From contig NZ_VTGX01000001.1 in the NCBI RefSeq assembly GCF_009729095.1, positions 1,426,001-1,490,000 on the forward strand: DNA of 64,000 nucleotides, read 5' to 3'. Positions 25,447 through 35,524 of the stretch are shown here, in pieces. This DNA is from Mycolicibacterium sp. CBMA 247. Lineage in GTDB: Bacteria; Actinomycetota; Actinomycetes; Mycobacteriales; Mycobacteriaceae. The position numbers and the translations under genes were made by a program. How positions within the stretch are numbered: position 1 is the first letter of the stretch; every line of letters begins with the position of its first letter. Under the pieces are notes generated by a model, which was given only the letters and a program-made list of their open reading frames with translations, had not been told where the DNA came from and ran no database searches.

Positions 25447-26693
25447 CGGCCGAAACCGCCGCCCGCCCGCAACCGCGCGGCGCCCTGCGTCTGATGTTCG
25501 ACCCGGTCTTCGGTGCGCTGTTCTGGGGCAAGATGTTCTCGGTCGTCGCGGTGTGGACGCACGGCATCGTGGCGGCCATCGTGATCTTCAATGCCACCGG
25601 CTCGGCGGTGATGGTGGGCCTGGTCGGCGTCGCGCAGTTTCTCCCCCAGCTCATCCTGAGCCCGACCAGCGGCAAGTGGGCCGATGTCGGCAACCCGGCC
25701 CGCCAGATCCTGTGGGGCCGGGTGCTGTGCATCATCGGCTCCGGCTCGACGGCGGTGTGGCTGGGACTCTCCCCCGACCTGCAGGGCACCGCTGCGGCGA
25801 TACCGGTGCTTGTCGGATCGACACTCGTCGGCTTCGGATTCGTCATCGGCGGCCCGGCCATGCAGTCGGTCGTGCCGAGCCTGATCCGTGCCGGCGAGCT
25901 GCCAACGGCCATGGCGCTCAACAGCATTCCGATGACCATCGGCCGCATCCTGGGCCCGGCCATCGGCGCCTACCTGGCCGCGCGTCTCGGTGCGGCGCCG
26001 GGCTTCGCGATCAGCGCGGGACTGCACATGGTGTTCGCGATCTTCCTGCTGCTGGTCACCTTCCCGACCCGGCCAGAACGCAGTCCGCACGGGGACTACC
26101 GGGTGCGCGCGGCACTGGCCTACGTCTGGCGGGACCGTCCGCTGCTGCTGGCCCTGCTCGCCGTGGCGACGGTGGGGTTCGCCTCCGATCCGTCGATCAC
26201 GCTCACCCCGTCGATGGCCGAGGACCTCGGTGGGGGCGCACATCTGGTCGGTGCCCTGTCGGCAGCCTTCGGCCTCGGCGCGGCCGCCGGCATGGTGGTG
26301 CTGGCCTCATTGCGCGGACGGCTGCCGGCCGCGCGCGTCTCGGCGATCGGGCTGTGGCTGCTGGTGGCCGGCTGCGGCCTGCTCGCACTGAGCACTGTCA
26401 CGGCCCTGGCGCTGGCCGGTTTCGCGGTCGCGGGGCTGGGCTTCGGCTGGGCGATGACCGGTCTGAGCACCGTCGTGCAGGAGCGGGCACCCGAAGAACT
26501 GCGGGGCCGCATCATGGCGTTGTGGCTCGTCGGCTTCCTCGGGTCGCGTCCCTTCGCCGCGGCACTGCTCGGTGGTGCGGCCGACCTGTTCACCGTGCGG
26601 GTGGCGTTCGTCATCGCCGGCGCGGTGACCCTGGCTGTCGCACTGGCCGCCCGGCCGGCCGCGCTGTCGGCACCGAATCCGGTGACTGCCTGA
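25443..26693 (+). CDS. Major facilitator superfamily exporter (EntS/MDR-like)
   Basis: A 416-residue membrane protein with about 12 hydrophobic helices. It has MFS loop motifs: GKWADVGNPARQILWGRV between helices 2 and 3, where the usual G-x-L-a-D-r is found, and SLRGRLPAARVSAIG in the second half. The repeated PSLIRAGELPTAMALNSIPMTIGRILGPAIGAYLA segment is typical of the EntS/DHA3-type exporters. The substrate may be a drug or siderophore. It is translationally coupled to the MarR gene, and its stop codon is 7 bases from the end of the convergent Rph-like gene. Confidence 0.85.
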   Translation: MTAETAARPQPRGALRLMFDPVFGALFWGKMFSVVAVWTHGIVAAIVIFNATGSAVMVGLVGVAQFLPQLILSPTSGKWADVGNPARQILWGRVLCIIGSGSTAVWLGLSPDLQGTAAAIPVLVGSTLVGFGFVIGGPAMQSVVPSLIRAGELPTAMALNSIPMTIGRILGPAIGAYLAARLGAAPGFAISAGLHMVFAIFLLLVTFPTRPERSPHGDYRVRAALAYVWRDRPLLLALLAVATVGFASDPSITLTPSMAEDLGGGAHLVGALSAAFGLGAAAGMVVLASLRGRLPAARVSAIGLWLLVAGCGLLALSTVTALALAGFAVAGLGFGWAMTGLSTVVQERAPEELRGRIMALWLVGFLGSRPFAAALLGGAADLFTVRVAFVIAGAVTLAVALAARPAALSAPNPVTA

Positions 26694-26700
26694 CCGCGGT

Positions 26701-28908
26701 TCACGCGACCCGCACGATGCGCCCGGCGGCCCCGTCGACCTCGACGATGTGGCCGGTGCGCAGCACCCGGCTGGCGGTCTTCGATCCGACCACACACGGA
26801 ATGCCGAACTCCCGGGCGATGATCGCCGCATGCGACATCGTGGCCCCGGTACTCAGGACGACGGCGGCGGCGTAGGTGAAGTACGGTGTCCAGCCGACAT
26901 CGATGCTGTCGGCGACCAGGATCTCACCGGGGCTGAATTGGTGCAGCGATTCCGCGGTCACCACCCGCACCCGGCCCGTTACCGAACCGACCGATGCCGG
27001 TATCCCGGAAAGCGCTTCGCCACATCCGATTTCGGGGACCGTCTGCACGCTGGGAGTCCAGTTCCCGACGAAATCCAGCGGCGGCCGTTCGCGGTTCAGG
27101 CGGGCCCGTTCGACCCGGCGCCGCAATGCGAGGTACTGAACGTCGCACGGGGGCTGCAGCAGTTCATCGAGCACCAGGTAGAACACGTCGTCGCGGTCGA
27201 CGATCACTTGCCGCTCTACCAGCCGCGCTCCCAGTTCACGGGCAGCGAGCCGATATTCGTGGGTGAGGCGGATCGCGGCATCACGGGCGCGTTCCCTGGA
27301 GCGCTGGAACCAGGCACCGACCCAGGTCAACAATCGCACCCACGGGGACATCGCCCGCTTCGGTACCCGATGTTGGGCAGCGCCGGCGAGCTTGCCGACC
27401 ACCTCGAGCAACACTGCCGGGTCGTCGGCGAAGACCGGGTTGGCCAGCTCGCTCTCCCCCGGCCCCCGGTGACCCCACGCTGCGACCACCTCATCGAGCC
27501 GGGCAACGAACTCCGGGTGCTGTGCCCTCAGCAGTTCGATGGCCGAAGCCGGTCGATGTTCGCTCAGGACGGCCGCGATCGACGGATCGGACGCTACCTG
27601 TGCGGCCAGCGCGCGGGTGGCCACGGTGAGACCCGCGCTCGCCAATTTCTCTATCCCACCGAAGAATTCGGTGGACAATGATCGCCGGGCCAGGATCTCC
27701 AGGACTCCGGTGAACGACACCGTTGCCAGTGTGATGAGTGCGGCGGTGGCCCAGGCGTCGACGACTTCGTCATGCAGACAACGCAATTCGTCACCCAGCT
27801 GCACAGCGGACCGGCCGCGATAATGGGCGGCACCACGCTGCCGGCCGCGCGCGAAGTCGTCCATCCGCTTGGTTTCGGCACCGGAGGATGCCACGAACAC
27901 CAGCAGCCGGGGTAGCCGCCGCGCCTTCGCCCACAGCCCCGCACGCCGGGTCTCGGGCCCCATATCGCCATGGTCGGCGCCAAACAGCTTGTCGCGCCAG
28001 CCCGCCGGGCCGGCGGCGGGGAGTACGGCACCGGCCGCGAACAAGACGTTGAGGTTGGCGTAGATGCGGTGGCCGAAGGCTCCGGTCTGCTCCTCGATGA
28101 CCGCACGGCGCAGCTCACCTTCCAGGCCCATCACCTCGACCGCGTGCGCACCCATCGCCCGCATGCCGTCGAGCGACAGTTGCAGCGACAACGGTGTCAT
28201 CGGCCCCGGAAATGCCTCGGTGGTGTTCACCGCGGTGTACGTGGGCCAGCGCGGGTCGATGTCGGTGTCGAATTCGCCGCGGGCGTCGCTGGCCGGGTGT
28301 CGCGGTGCCGGCGCGCGGGCGGGAACCCGCGCCCACGGGTAACGCCAGGGCAGCCGAATCGGCCTACCGCGCACGAAGATGTGGGCCCGATTGGCTTGCG
28401 CGAAGTCCCGCACGCATTCCGGTGCCGACCACCCGGGCCGGAATCCGAGCCCACTCAGCCGGGCGGTGTCGAGCGTCGGCTGATCCGCGCCGGCCCGTTC
28501 GACGTACGGCTTGCCCAGCAGCGTGGCCACCCGCCGCAGCGGCAGCGGGTCGGTTGCCAGGCCTACCACCCCGGTCCAGTCCGGGTGTTCGACGGCGTCG
28601 GCGATGAAGCGCGCTACGTCATCGTGGTGAACGAATTGCACGGTGTTGGGCCTGTTTCTGACCCCGACGATGACGGGTGCCGCGAATCGCTGCCGGGTCT
28701 CGCCGGCTGAATCACGGCCCAGTACCGGCGCGAGTTCGACGCGCAATTCGCCGTGCTGGGTCACGGTGATGATCCGGGAGCTCAGCCATACGGCGGCGGC
28801 GGGAGTATCTGAGCTACCCGCCTCGGACAGCTGATGCCCCCTGCGCCGCAATTCCGCCCGGATAGGGGCGTCGGCGCCGTCGCAGGTACCGCTGACCTCA
28901 ACACGCAT
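26701..28908 (-). CDS. Rifampicin-phosphotransferase-like protein fused to a degenerate epimerase domain, without ATP-grasp domain
   Basis: A 735-residue protein. Residues 1-190 look like a degenerate NAD-dependent epimerase domain (NTVQFVHHDDVARFIADAVEHPDWTGVVGLA), lacking the glycine-rich start. Residues about 220-560 resemble the antibiotic-binding domain of rifampicin phosphotransferases, with NTTEAFPGPMTPLSLQLS. Residues about 640-735 are the swivelling PEP-utilising domain with the phosphohistidine motif TGATMSHAAIIAREFGIPCVVG. The ATP-grasp domain that would load the histidine is absent, so a partner protein would be needed or the role has changed. It converges on a MarR-MFS operon, which suggests a drug-related locus. 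Drug inactivation is not proven. Confidence 0.75.
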   Translation of the reverse strand: MRVEVSGTCDGADAPIRAELRRRGHQLSEAGSSDTPAAAVWLSSRIITVTQHGELRVELAPVLGRDSAGETRQRFAAPVIVGVRNRPNTVQFVHHDDVARFIADAVEHPDWTGVVGLATDPLPLRRVATLLGKPYVERAGADQPTLDTARLSGLGFRPGWSAPECVRDFAQANRAHIFVRGRPIRLPWRYPWARVPARAPAPRHPASDARGEFDTDIDPRWPTYTAVNTTEAFPGPMTPLSLQLSLDGMRAMGAHAVEVMGLEGELRRAVIEEQTGAFGHRIYANLNVLFAAGAVLPAAGPAGWRDKLFGADHGDMGPETRRAGLWAKARRLPRLLVFVASSGAETKRMDDFARGRQRGAAHYRGRSAVQLGDELRCLHDEVVDAWATAALITLATVSFTGVLEILARRSLSTEFFGGIEKLASAGLTVATRALAAQVASDPSIAAVLSEHRPASAIELLRAQHPEFVARLDEVVAAWGHRGPGESELANPVFADDPAVLLEVVGKLAGAAQHRVPKRAMSPWVRLLTWVGAWFQRSRERARDAAIRLTHEYRLAARELGARLVERQVIVDRDDVFYLVLDELLQPPCDVQYLALRRRVERARLNRERPPLDFVGNWTPSVQTVPEIGCGEALSGIPASVGSVTGRVRVVTAESLHQFSPGEILVADSIDVGWTPYFTYAAAVVLSTGATMSHAAIIAREFGIPCVVGSKTASRVLRTGHIVEVDGAAGRIVRVA

Positions 28909-28998
28909 CCCAATCAGTGTGCGGCGGCCGCAGGCGGGCTGTCAGTCGATTTGCTCAGGATTGTCTCCCCTGGGGTTCTCGGTGTCGGTCCGCGGTCT

Positions 28999-29004
28999 TA
29001 TCGT
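28999..29004 (+). promoter_or_regulatory. -10 element of recC (probably leaderless)
   Basis: TATCGT fits TANNNT and lies 8 bases upstream of the recC ATG at 29013, so transcription probably begins at or next to the start codon. No ribosome-binding site is seen. Confidence 0.45.
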
Positions 29005-29012
29005 GTTTGTCG

Positions 29013-32000
29013 ATGGCACTGCACCTGCACCGGGCTGAGCGGACCGATCTGCTCGCCGACGGGCTGGCAGATCTGCTGGCGCAATCCCCGTCTGACCCGT
29101 TCGCCCAGGAGCTGGTGCTGGTGCCGGCCAAGGGGGTGGAGCGCTGGCTGAGTCAGCGGCTGTCAAACCGGCTCGGGGTGTGCGCGGCGGTCGAGTTCCG
29201 CAACCCTCGTTCGCTGATCGCCGAGCTGACCGGGACCGCCGACATCGCTAGCACTGCTGGCACCGCCGGCGACGATCCGTGGTCGGCCGATGCCATGGCG
29301 TGGCCTCTGCTGTCGGTCATCGACGACAACCTGGACCAGCCGTGGTGTGCGGCGGTGGCCACCCACCTTGGCCACTTCGAGATCGGCGACGAGCATGAGC
29401 TGCGCCAGGGCCGGCGCTACGCGGTGGCCCGGCGGCTGGCCGGGTTGTTCGCGTCGTATGCGCGGCAACGCCCGCAGCTGCTGGTCGACTGGGCGGGCCT
29501 GCCCGACGACCTGTCCTGGCAGGCCCCGCTGTGGCAGGCGCTCGTCGAGCGGATCGACGCCGAGCCGCCGCACATCCGGCACGCGAAAACCCTTGCCCGG
29601 CTCACCGAATCGCCCAGCGATCTGCCCGAGCGACTGTCGTTGTTCGGGCACACCCGGTTGCCCGTCACCGAGATCGAGCTGCTGAGCGCGCTGGCCACCC
29701 ATCACGATCTGCATCTGTGGCTGCCGCACCCCAGCGATGACCTGTGGCAGTCACTGGCCAATCACACCGGCCGGCTCGCGCGGCGCGAGGACAGCAGCCA
29801 CCGCGATGTCGGCCACCCGCTACTGGCCACCCTCGGTCGCGATCTGCGGGAGCTGCAACGTGGGCTGCCCATCCCGGACACCGACGAATACCTCAGCGGC
29901 ACAGGTTATCCCGATACCGTGCTGGGCTGGCTGCAGTCCGATATCGCCGCCGACGCGATCCGCCCGGCCGGACGGGTGCCCCGGCGTGCGGACCGCTCGA
30001 TTCAGGTGCACAGCTGTCACGGGCCGGCCCGGCAGATCGAGGTGCTGCGCGAGGTGCTGCTGGGCCTGCTCGCCGACGATCCGACGCTGGAGCCACGCGA
30101 CATCCTGGTGATGTGCCCCGACATCGAGACCTATGCGCCGTTGATCACGGCCGGGTTCGGGCTGGGCGATGTGGTGCCGCGCACGGGAGGAGCACAAATC
30201 AGCTTGGGCGCGCATCCGGCGCACAAGCTGCGGGTGCGGTTGGCCGATCGTGCTCTGGTGCAGACAAATCCGCTGCTGTCGGTGGCCGCGTCGGTGCTGG
30301 CGCTGGCCGGAGGCCGGGCCACCGCGAGTGAGGTGCTCAACCTGGCCGGGTCCGCACCGGTGCGGGCCCGGTTCGGGTTCACCGACGACGACCTGGAGGC
30401 CATCACCGCCTGGGTGCGTGAGGCCAACATCCGCTGGGGTTTCGATCAGGAGCACCGCCGCCCTTACGGGGTCGAATTCCTGCACAACACCTGGCGGTTC
30501 GGTATCGACCGGGTGCTGGCCGGGGTGGCGATGTCCGACGATTCACACGCCTGGCTGGGCACCACGCTGCCGCTCGACGATGTCAGCAGCAACCGGGTCG
30601 AGCTGGCCGGCCGGTTCGCCGATTTCGTGGAGAAGCTGCGGGTCACGGTCGATGCGCTGAGCGGGGTCCGCCCGCTCGGCGAGTGGTTGTCCGCGCTGAG
30701 CGCCGGGATCGACGTGCTGGCGTACTCGGATGAGGAGTGGCCCGCCGCGCAGGTGCAGCGCGAGTTCGCCGAGATCGGCAAGGCAGCCGGTGCCGCCCAG
30801 ACACCAATGCGGCTCAGTGATATCCGCGCGCTGCTGGATCGGCATCTGGCCGGACGGCCGACGCGGGCCAACTTCCGCACCGGCACGCTGACGGTGTGCA
30901 CCATGGTGCCGATGCGGTCGGTGCCGCACCGGGTGGTGTGCCTGGTCGGGCTGGACGACGGGGTGTTTCCCCGGCTGGGTGCCGTCGACGGTGACGATGT
31001 GCTGGCCCGCGACCCGCGCACGGGTGAACGCGACATCCGTTCGGAGGACCGCCAATTGCTGCTCGACGCGATCGGCGCGACCACCCAGACCCTCGTCGTC
31101 ACCTATACCGGCGCCAACGAATACTCCGGGCAGGCCCGGCCGCCGGCGGTGCCGTTGGCCGAGCTGCTGGACACGCTCAAGATCACCACCGAGCAGCCGG
31201 TGGATGTCGTCACCACACATCCGTTGCAGCCGTTCGACATACGCAACGTCACCCCCGGTGCACTACAGCCCGACGGGCCGTTCACGTTCGACCCGACGGC
31301 GCTCACCGCCGCGCAGGCCAGCGCCGGGCAGCGGGCCGAGCGCCCGGCGTTCTTCGGCCACCAACTGCCGCCGCCACCGGCCGACGATGTCGCGCTGGAG
31401 GATCTCGTCACGTTTTTCAAGGACCCGGTGAAGGGCTTCTTCCGGGCGCTGGATTACACCCTGCCGTGGGATGTCGACGGGGTGTCGGATGCCATGCCGG
31501 TGGACATCGACGCGTTGGAGGAATGGACCGTCGGCGACCGCATGCTCGGCGACATCCTGCGCGGGATGACCCCGGCCGATGCCCAGCAGGCCGAGTGGCG
31601 CCGCGGCACGCTGCCGCCGGGCCAGTTGGGTTGGCGCCGTGCGATCGCCCTGCGCGATCAGTGCGCGCTGTTGGCCGCCGAGGCACTGCGTTATCGGGCT
31701 GCTGATCCGCAGGCCTATGACGTCGACATCGATCTGGGCACCAGGCGACGGCTGGCCGGCACGGTCTCGCCCGCATTCGGTGATCGGCTGGTGTCGGTGA
31801 CCTACTCGAAGCTCGACGGCAAGCATCTGCTGCAGTCCTGGATTCCGTTGTTGGCGTTGGCTGTTGGGTATCCGGACCGCGACTGGTCGGCGGTGTGCAT
31901 CGGGCGGCCCCGCCGCGGCGACGCCCCGCGCGTGGAGGGGCTCGGGCGTCCGGACAATCCGGTCGAGCTGCTGGCCGATCTGGTGGCCATCTACGACGCG

Positions 32001-32264
32001 GGCCGCCGTGAACCGTTGCCGCTACCCGTCAAGACCTCCTATGCGTGGGCGGCGGCCCGGCACGCCGGAGACGACCCCGAGCGCGAGGCCGGATTCCGTT
32101 GGCGTTCCAGCAGGTTTCCCGGTGAGGATGAGGCGCCGGCACATGTGCGGGCCTGGGGGCGCGGCGCGCCGTTGAGCCGGCTGGTCGGGTTGGGTGAGTA
32201 CGCCGAGCGGTTGTGGCTGCCAGTGCTACAGGCCCAGCTGCAGGCCGAAAGGTCGGCACAGTGA
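29013..32264 (+). CDS. recC: Exodeoxyribonuclease V gamma subunit RecC
   Basis: About 1083 residues from the ATG at 29013 (MALHLHRAERTDLLADGLADLL); the open frame is longer upstream but the conserved N-terminus starts here. It shows RecC features: LVLVPAKGVERWLSQRLSNRLGVCAAVEFRNP, ILVMCPDIETYAPLI and VCLVGLDDGVFPRLGAVDGDD, the inactivated helicase motifs that hold the DNA and scan for Chi. It forms the cytoplasmic RecBCD helicase-nuclease with the next two genes. In M. smegmatis RecBCD serves single-strand annealing, while AdnAB handles end resection for homologous recombination. The stop overlaps the recB start (GTGA). Confidence 0.93.
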   Translation: MALHLHRAERTDLLADGLADLLAQSPSDPFAQELVLVPAKGVERWLSQRLSNRLGVCAAVEFRNPRSLIAELTGTADIASTAGTAGDDPWSADAMAWPLLSVIDDNLDQPWCAAVATHLGHFEIGDEHELRQGRRYAVARRLAGLFASYARQRPQLLVDWAGLPDDLSWQAPLWQALVERIDAEPPHIRHAKTLARLTESPSDLPERLSLFGHTRLPVTEIELLSALATHHDLHLWLPHPSDDLWQSLANHTGRLARREDSSHRDVGHPLLATLGRDLRELQRGLPIPDTDEYLSGTGYPDTVLGWLQSDIAADAIRPAGRVPRRADRSIQVHSCHGPARQIEVLREVLLGLLADDPTLEPRDILVMCPDIETYAPLITAGFGLGDVVPRTGGAQISLGAHPAHKLRVRLADRALVQTNPLLSVAASVLALAGGRATASEVLNLAGSAPVRARFGFTDDDLEAITAWVREANIRWGFDQEHRRPYGVEFLHNTWRFGIDRVLAGVAMSDDSHAWLGTTLPLDDVSSNRVELAGRFADFVEKLRVTVDALSGVRPLGEWLSALSAGIDVLAYSDEEWPAAQVQREFAEIGKAAGAAQTPMRLSDIRALLDRHLAGRPTRANFRTGTLTVCTMVPMRSVPHRVVCLVGLDDGVFPRLGAVDGDDVLARDPRTGERDIRSEDRQLLLDAIGATTQTLVVTYTGANEYSGQARPPAVPLAELLDTLKITTEQPVDVVTTHPLQPFDIRNVTPGALQPDGPFTFDPTALTAAQASAGQRAERPAFFGHQLPPPPADDVALEDLVTFFKDPVKGFFRALDYTLPWDVDGVSDAMPVDIDALEEWTVGDRMLGDILRGMTPADAQQAEWRRGTLPPGQLGWRRAIALRDQCALLAAEALRYRAADPQAYDVDIDLGTRRRLAGTVSPAFGDRLVSVTYSKLDGKHLLQSWIPLLALAVGYPDRDWSAVCIGRPRRGDAPRVEGLGRPDNPVELLADLVAIYDAGRREPLPLPVKTSYAWAAARHAGDDPEREAGFRWRSSRFPGEDEAPAHVRAWGRGAPLSRLVGLGEYAERLWLPVLQAQLQAERSAQ

Positions 32265-35200
32265 ACGTTTTCGATCTGCTCGGCCCGTTGCCGCAAGCCA
32301 ACAGCACCACGGTGCTGGAGGCCAGCGCGGGCACCGGCAAGACCTTCGCGCTGGCCGGTCTGGTGACCCGGCTGGTGGCCGAGGGCGCGGCGACGCTGGA
32401 CCAGATGCTGCTGATCACGTTCGGCCGGGCCGCCAGCCAGGAGTTGCGTGAGCGGGTGCGCGCCCAGATCGTCGGCGCCCTGGCGGCGTTGGATGATCCG
32501 TCGCGCGCCGACAACGATCTGCTGCGGCACCTGGTCGCAGAGGACCAGCAGGCCCGCGGGCAGCGGTTGCGCGACGCCCTGGCCGGTTTCGATGCCGCGA
32601 CGATCGCGACCACACACCAGTTCTGCCAGATCGTGTTGAAATCCCTTGGGGTGGCAGGCGACAGCGATTCGGGTGTGACGCTGGTCGAGAGTCTTGACGA
32701 GCTGGTGTGCGAGATCGTCGACGATTTGTATCTCGCCCACTTCGGTGCCCAGCGGGATACCCCGGAGCTGGGGTATGCCGAGGCGCTCACGTTGGCCCGC
32801 GCGGTGGTGGCCAATCCGGCGACCGAACTGCGCCCGCTTGATCCCGAACCGGAGTCCCCGGCGGGCATACGGCTGGCCTTCGCCCGGGCGGTGCTGGCGG
32901 AGTTGGAGATTCGTAAGCGTCGCCGCGGCGTGTTGGGCTACGACGATCTGCTGACCCGGCTGGCCGGGGCGCTGGCTTCCGAGGACTCGGCGGCCCGCGT
33001 GCGGATGGCGCAGCGGTGGCCGATCGTGATGGTCGACGAGTTCCAAGACACCGATCCGGTGCAGTGGCAGGTGATCGAGCGGGCATTCTCCGGGCGCTCC
33101 ACGCTGATCCTGATCGGCGACCCCAAGCAGGCGATCTACGCGTTCCGCGGTGGGGATATCGACACCTATCTGCGGGCCGCGGCGACTGCCGGTGACAAGC
33201 AGACGCTCGGCACCAACTGGCGCAGCGACAGCGCGCTGGTCGACCGGTTGCAGGCGATGTTGCGCGGCGCCGAACTCGGCGGACCCGACATCGTGGTGCA
33301 CGATGTGCAGGCACACCATCAGGGGCATCGGCTGGCCGGGGCGCCGCACAACGATCCGTTCCGGCTGCGCGTGGTGGCCCGGAAACGCACCGGTACCAGG
33401 GTGATTCCGATCGCCGATCTGCGCAACCACATCGGTAAGGATCTGGCCGCCGACATCGGTGCGCTGCTGGCCGGCGACGCCACCTTCTGCGGCAACAAGC
33501 TGCAGGCCGGCGATATCGCGGTGATCGTCGAGACCCACAAGGATGCCCGGGCCTGCCACACCGCGCTGCTCGACGCCGGCATCCCCGCGGTCTACACCGG
33601 GGATTCGGACGTGTTCAGTTCCGAGGCCGCCGAGGACTGGCTGTATCTGCTGGAGGCCTTCGACCAGCCGCACCGTCCCGGTCTGGTACGCGCCGCGGCG
33701 GCCACGATGTTCTTCGGGGAGACCGCGGAATCGCTTGCCACGGGCGGTGATGCGTTGACCGACCGGATCGCCGATACGCTGCGCACCTGGGCCGGTCATG
33801 CGCGCGAACGTGGTGTGGCGGCGATCTTCGAGGCCGCGCAGCTGGCCGGTATGGGCAAGCGGGTGTTGTCCTGGCAGGGCGGTGAGCGGTTGATGACCGA
33901 CCTGGCCCACATGACCCAGCTACTCGGCGACACCTCGCACCGGGAGGGTTTCGGGCTGGCCGCGCTGCGCGACTGGCTACGCACGCAGCGGTCGGAGGGC
34001 GGCGGGGCTTCCGAGCGCAACCGCCGCCTGGACAGTGACGCGGCGGCGGTGCAGATCATGACGGTGTGGGTGAGCAAGGGGCTGCAGTTCCCGATCGTGT
34101 ACCTGCCGTTCGCGTTCAATCGGTATGTGCCGGAGCCGGATCTGGTGCTGTTCCACGACGACGGGGCGCGCTGTCTGCATATCGGAGGCCCGGATCCGGT
34201 GGTGGCGCGGGCCGGGCGGGCCGAGGCGGCCGCCGATGACAGCCGCCTGACCTATGTGGCGATGACGCGGGCCCAGTCGCAGGTGGTGGCCTGGTGGGCG
34301 CCGTCGAATGACGAGCCGAACGGTGGCCTGTCCCGGCTGCTGCGTGGCCGCGCCCCTGGACAGGACGCGGTGCCCGATCGGTGCACGCCGGCCAAGGTCT
34401 CCGATGACGATGCGCTGGATCGGCTGCGGGCGTGGGAGGCCGCGGGTGGTCCAGTGCTGGAAGAGTCGGTGATCGGTGCGGTTCCCCCGATACCGGCCAA
34501 ACCGGTGCCAGATGATCTGGCGGCCCGGCATTTCCATCGCTCCATCGACACCGCGTGGCGGCGCACGTCGTATTCGGGGCTGCTCCGCGCGGCGGAAGGT
34601 TCACCGGACGCCACGAGTTCCGGGGTGTACAGCGAGCCCGAGGTCGCCGAGCTCGACGACGAGTCGACCGACATCACCGTCGTCGCCCCCGCCCAGGGCG
34701 CCGACGTACCCTCCCCGATGGCGTCGCTGCCGACCGGGGCCGCGTTCGGCTCGCTCGTGCACGCAGTGCTGGAAACCGCCGACCCGCTGGCCGCGGATCT
34801 GGGCGCCGAGCTGCTGGCCGAGGTACGACGGCACGCGGCGCGCTGGCCGGTCGAGGTCGAGGCCGACGAGCTGGCCGCGGCGCTGCTACCCATACATGAC
34901 ACCCCGCTGGGGCCGTTGGCGCCCGGTGTGACGCTGCGCCAGATCGGATTGCGGGACCGGTTGTGCGAGCTGGACTTCGAGTTCCCGATGGCCGGTGGCG
35001 ATCTGCGCGGCGGCTCGTTCGCGCAGCTGGCCGACATCGGGGCACTGCTCGACGAGCATCTGCCGGCCGAGGATCCGATGGCCGTCTATGCCGAGCGGTT
35101 GTCGACGGGGCTGCTCGGCCGTCAGCCGCTGCGCGGGTATCTGTCCGGTTCGGTGGATGTGGTGCTGCGGATCGGGCAGCGCTTCGTGATCGTCGACTAC

Positions 35201-35524
35201 AAGACCAACTGGCTGGGTACCGGCGACGCGGCGCTCACCGCGGCCGATTACGGGCGGGACCGGATGGTCGAGGCCATGCTGCACTCGGACTATCCGCTGC
35301 AGGCCTTGTTGTACAGCGTTGTGCTGCACCGGTTCCTGAGCTGGCGGCTGCCCGGTTACGACCCGGCCATGCATCTGGGCGGGGTGATGTACCTGTTCGT
35401 GCGCGGTATGTGCGGGGCTCAGACCCCCGTCGTCGACGGACACCCGGCCGGGGTGTTCAGCTGGGAGCCGCCCGCCGCGTTGGTGGTGGCGATGTCTGAG
35501 CTACTGGATCAGGGGGCACGGTGA
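32261..35524 (+). CDS. recB: Exodeoxyribonuclease V beta subunit RecB
   Basis: About 1087 residues from the GTG at 32261, inside the recC stop. It has UvrD-type helicase motifs: Walker A EASAGTGKTFALAGLV near residue 18, Walker B MVDEFQDTDPVQW near 258, QAIYAFRGGDIDTYL, and TYVAMTRAQSQ for motif VI. The C-terminal RecB nuclease domain has VDVVLRIGQRFVIVDYKTNWLG near residue 970 (Asp and D-Y-K). It is the 3'-5' helicase and the nuclease of RecBCD. The order recC-recB-recD without ptr is the mycobacterial one. Confidence 0.95.
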   Translation: MNVFDLLGPLPQANSTTVLEASAGTGKTFALAGLVTRLVAEGAATLDQMLLITFGRAASQELRERVRAQIVGALAALDDPSRADNDLLRHLVAEDQQARGQRLRDALAGFDAATIATTHQFCQIVLKSLGVAGDSDSGVTLVESLDELVCEIVDDLYLAHFGAQRDTPELGYAEALTLARAVVANPATELRPLDPEPESPAGIRLAFARAVLAELEIRKRRRGVLGYDDLLTRLAGALASEDSAARVRMAQRWPIVMVDEFQDTDPVQWQVIERAFSGRSTLILIGDPKQAIYAFRGGDIDTYLRAAATAGDKQTLGTNWRSDSALVDRLQAMLRGAELGGPDIVVHDVQAHHQGHRLAGAPHNDPFRLRVVARKRTGTRVIPIADLRNHIGKDLAADIGALLAGDATFCGNKLQAGDIAVIVETHKDARACHTALLDAGIPAVYTGDSDVFSSEAAEDWLYLLEAFDQPHRPGLVRAAAATMFFGETAESLATGGDALTDRIADTLRTWAGHARERGVAAIFEAAQLAGMGKRVLSWQGGERLMTDLAHMTQLLGDTSHREGFGLAALRDWLRTQRSEGGGASERNRRLDSDAAAVQIMTVWVSKGLQFPIVYLPFAFNRYVPEPDLVLFHDDGARCLHIGGPDPVVARAGRAEAAADDSRLTYVAMTRAQSQVVAWWAPSNDEPNGGLSRLLRGRAPGQDAVPDRCTPAKVSDDDALDRLRAWEAAGGPVLEESVIGAVPPIPAKPVPDDLAARHFHRSIDTAWRRTSYSGLLRAAEGSPDATSSGVYSEPEVAELDDESTDITVVAPAQGADVPSPMASLPTGAAFGSLVHAVLETADPLAADLGAELLAEVRRHAARWPVEVEADELAAALLPIHDTPLGPLAPGVTLRQIGLRDRLCELDFEFPMAGGDLRGGSFAQLADIGALLDEHLPAEDPMAVYAERLSTGLLGRQPLRGYLSGSVDVVLRIGQRFVIVDYKTNWLGTGDAALTAADYGRDRMVEAMLHSDYPLQALLYSVVLHRFLSWRLPGYDPAMHLGGVMYLFVRGMCGAQTPVVDGHPAGVFSWEPPAALVVAMSELLDQGAR

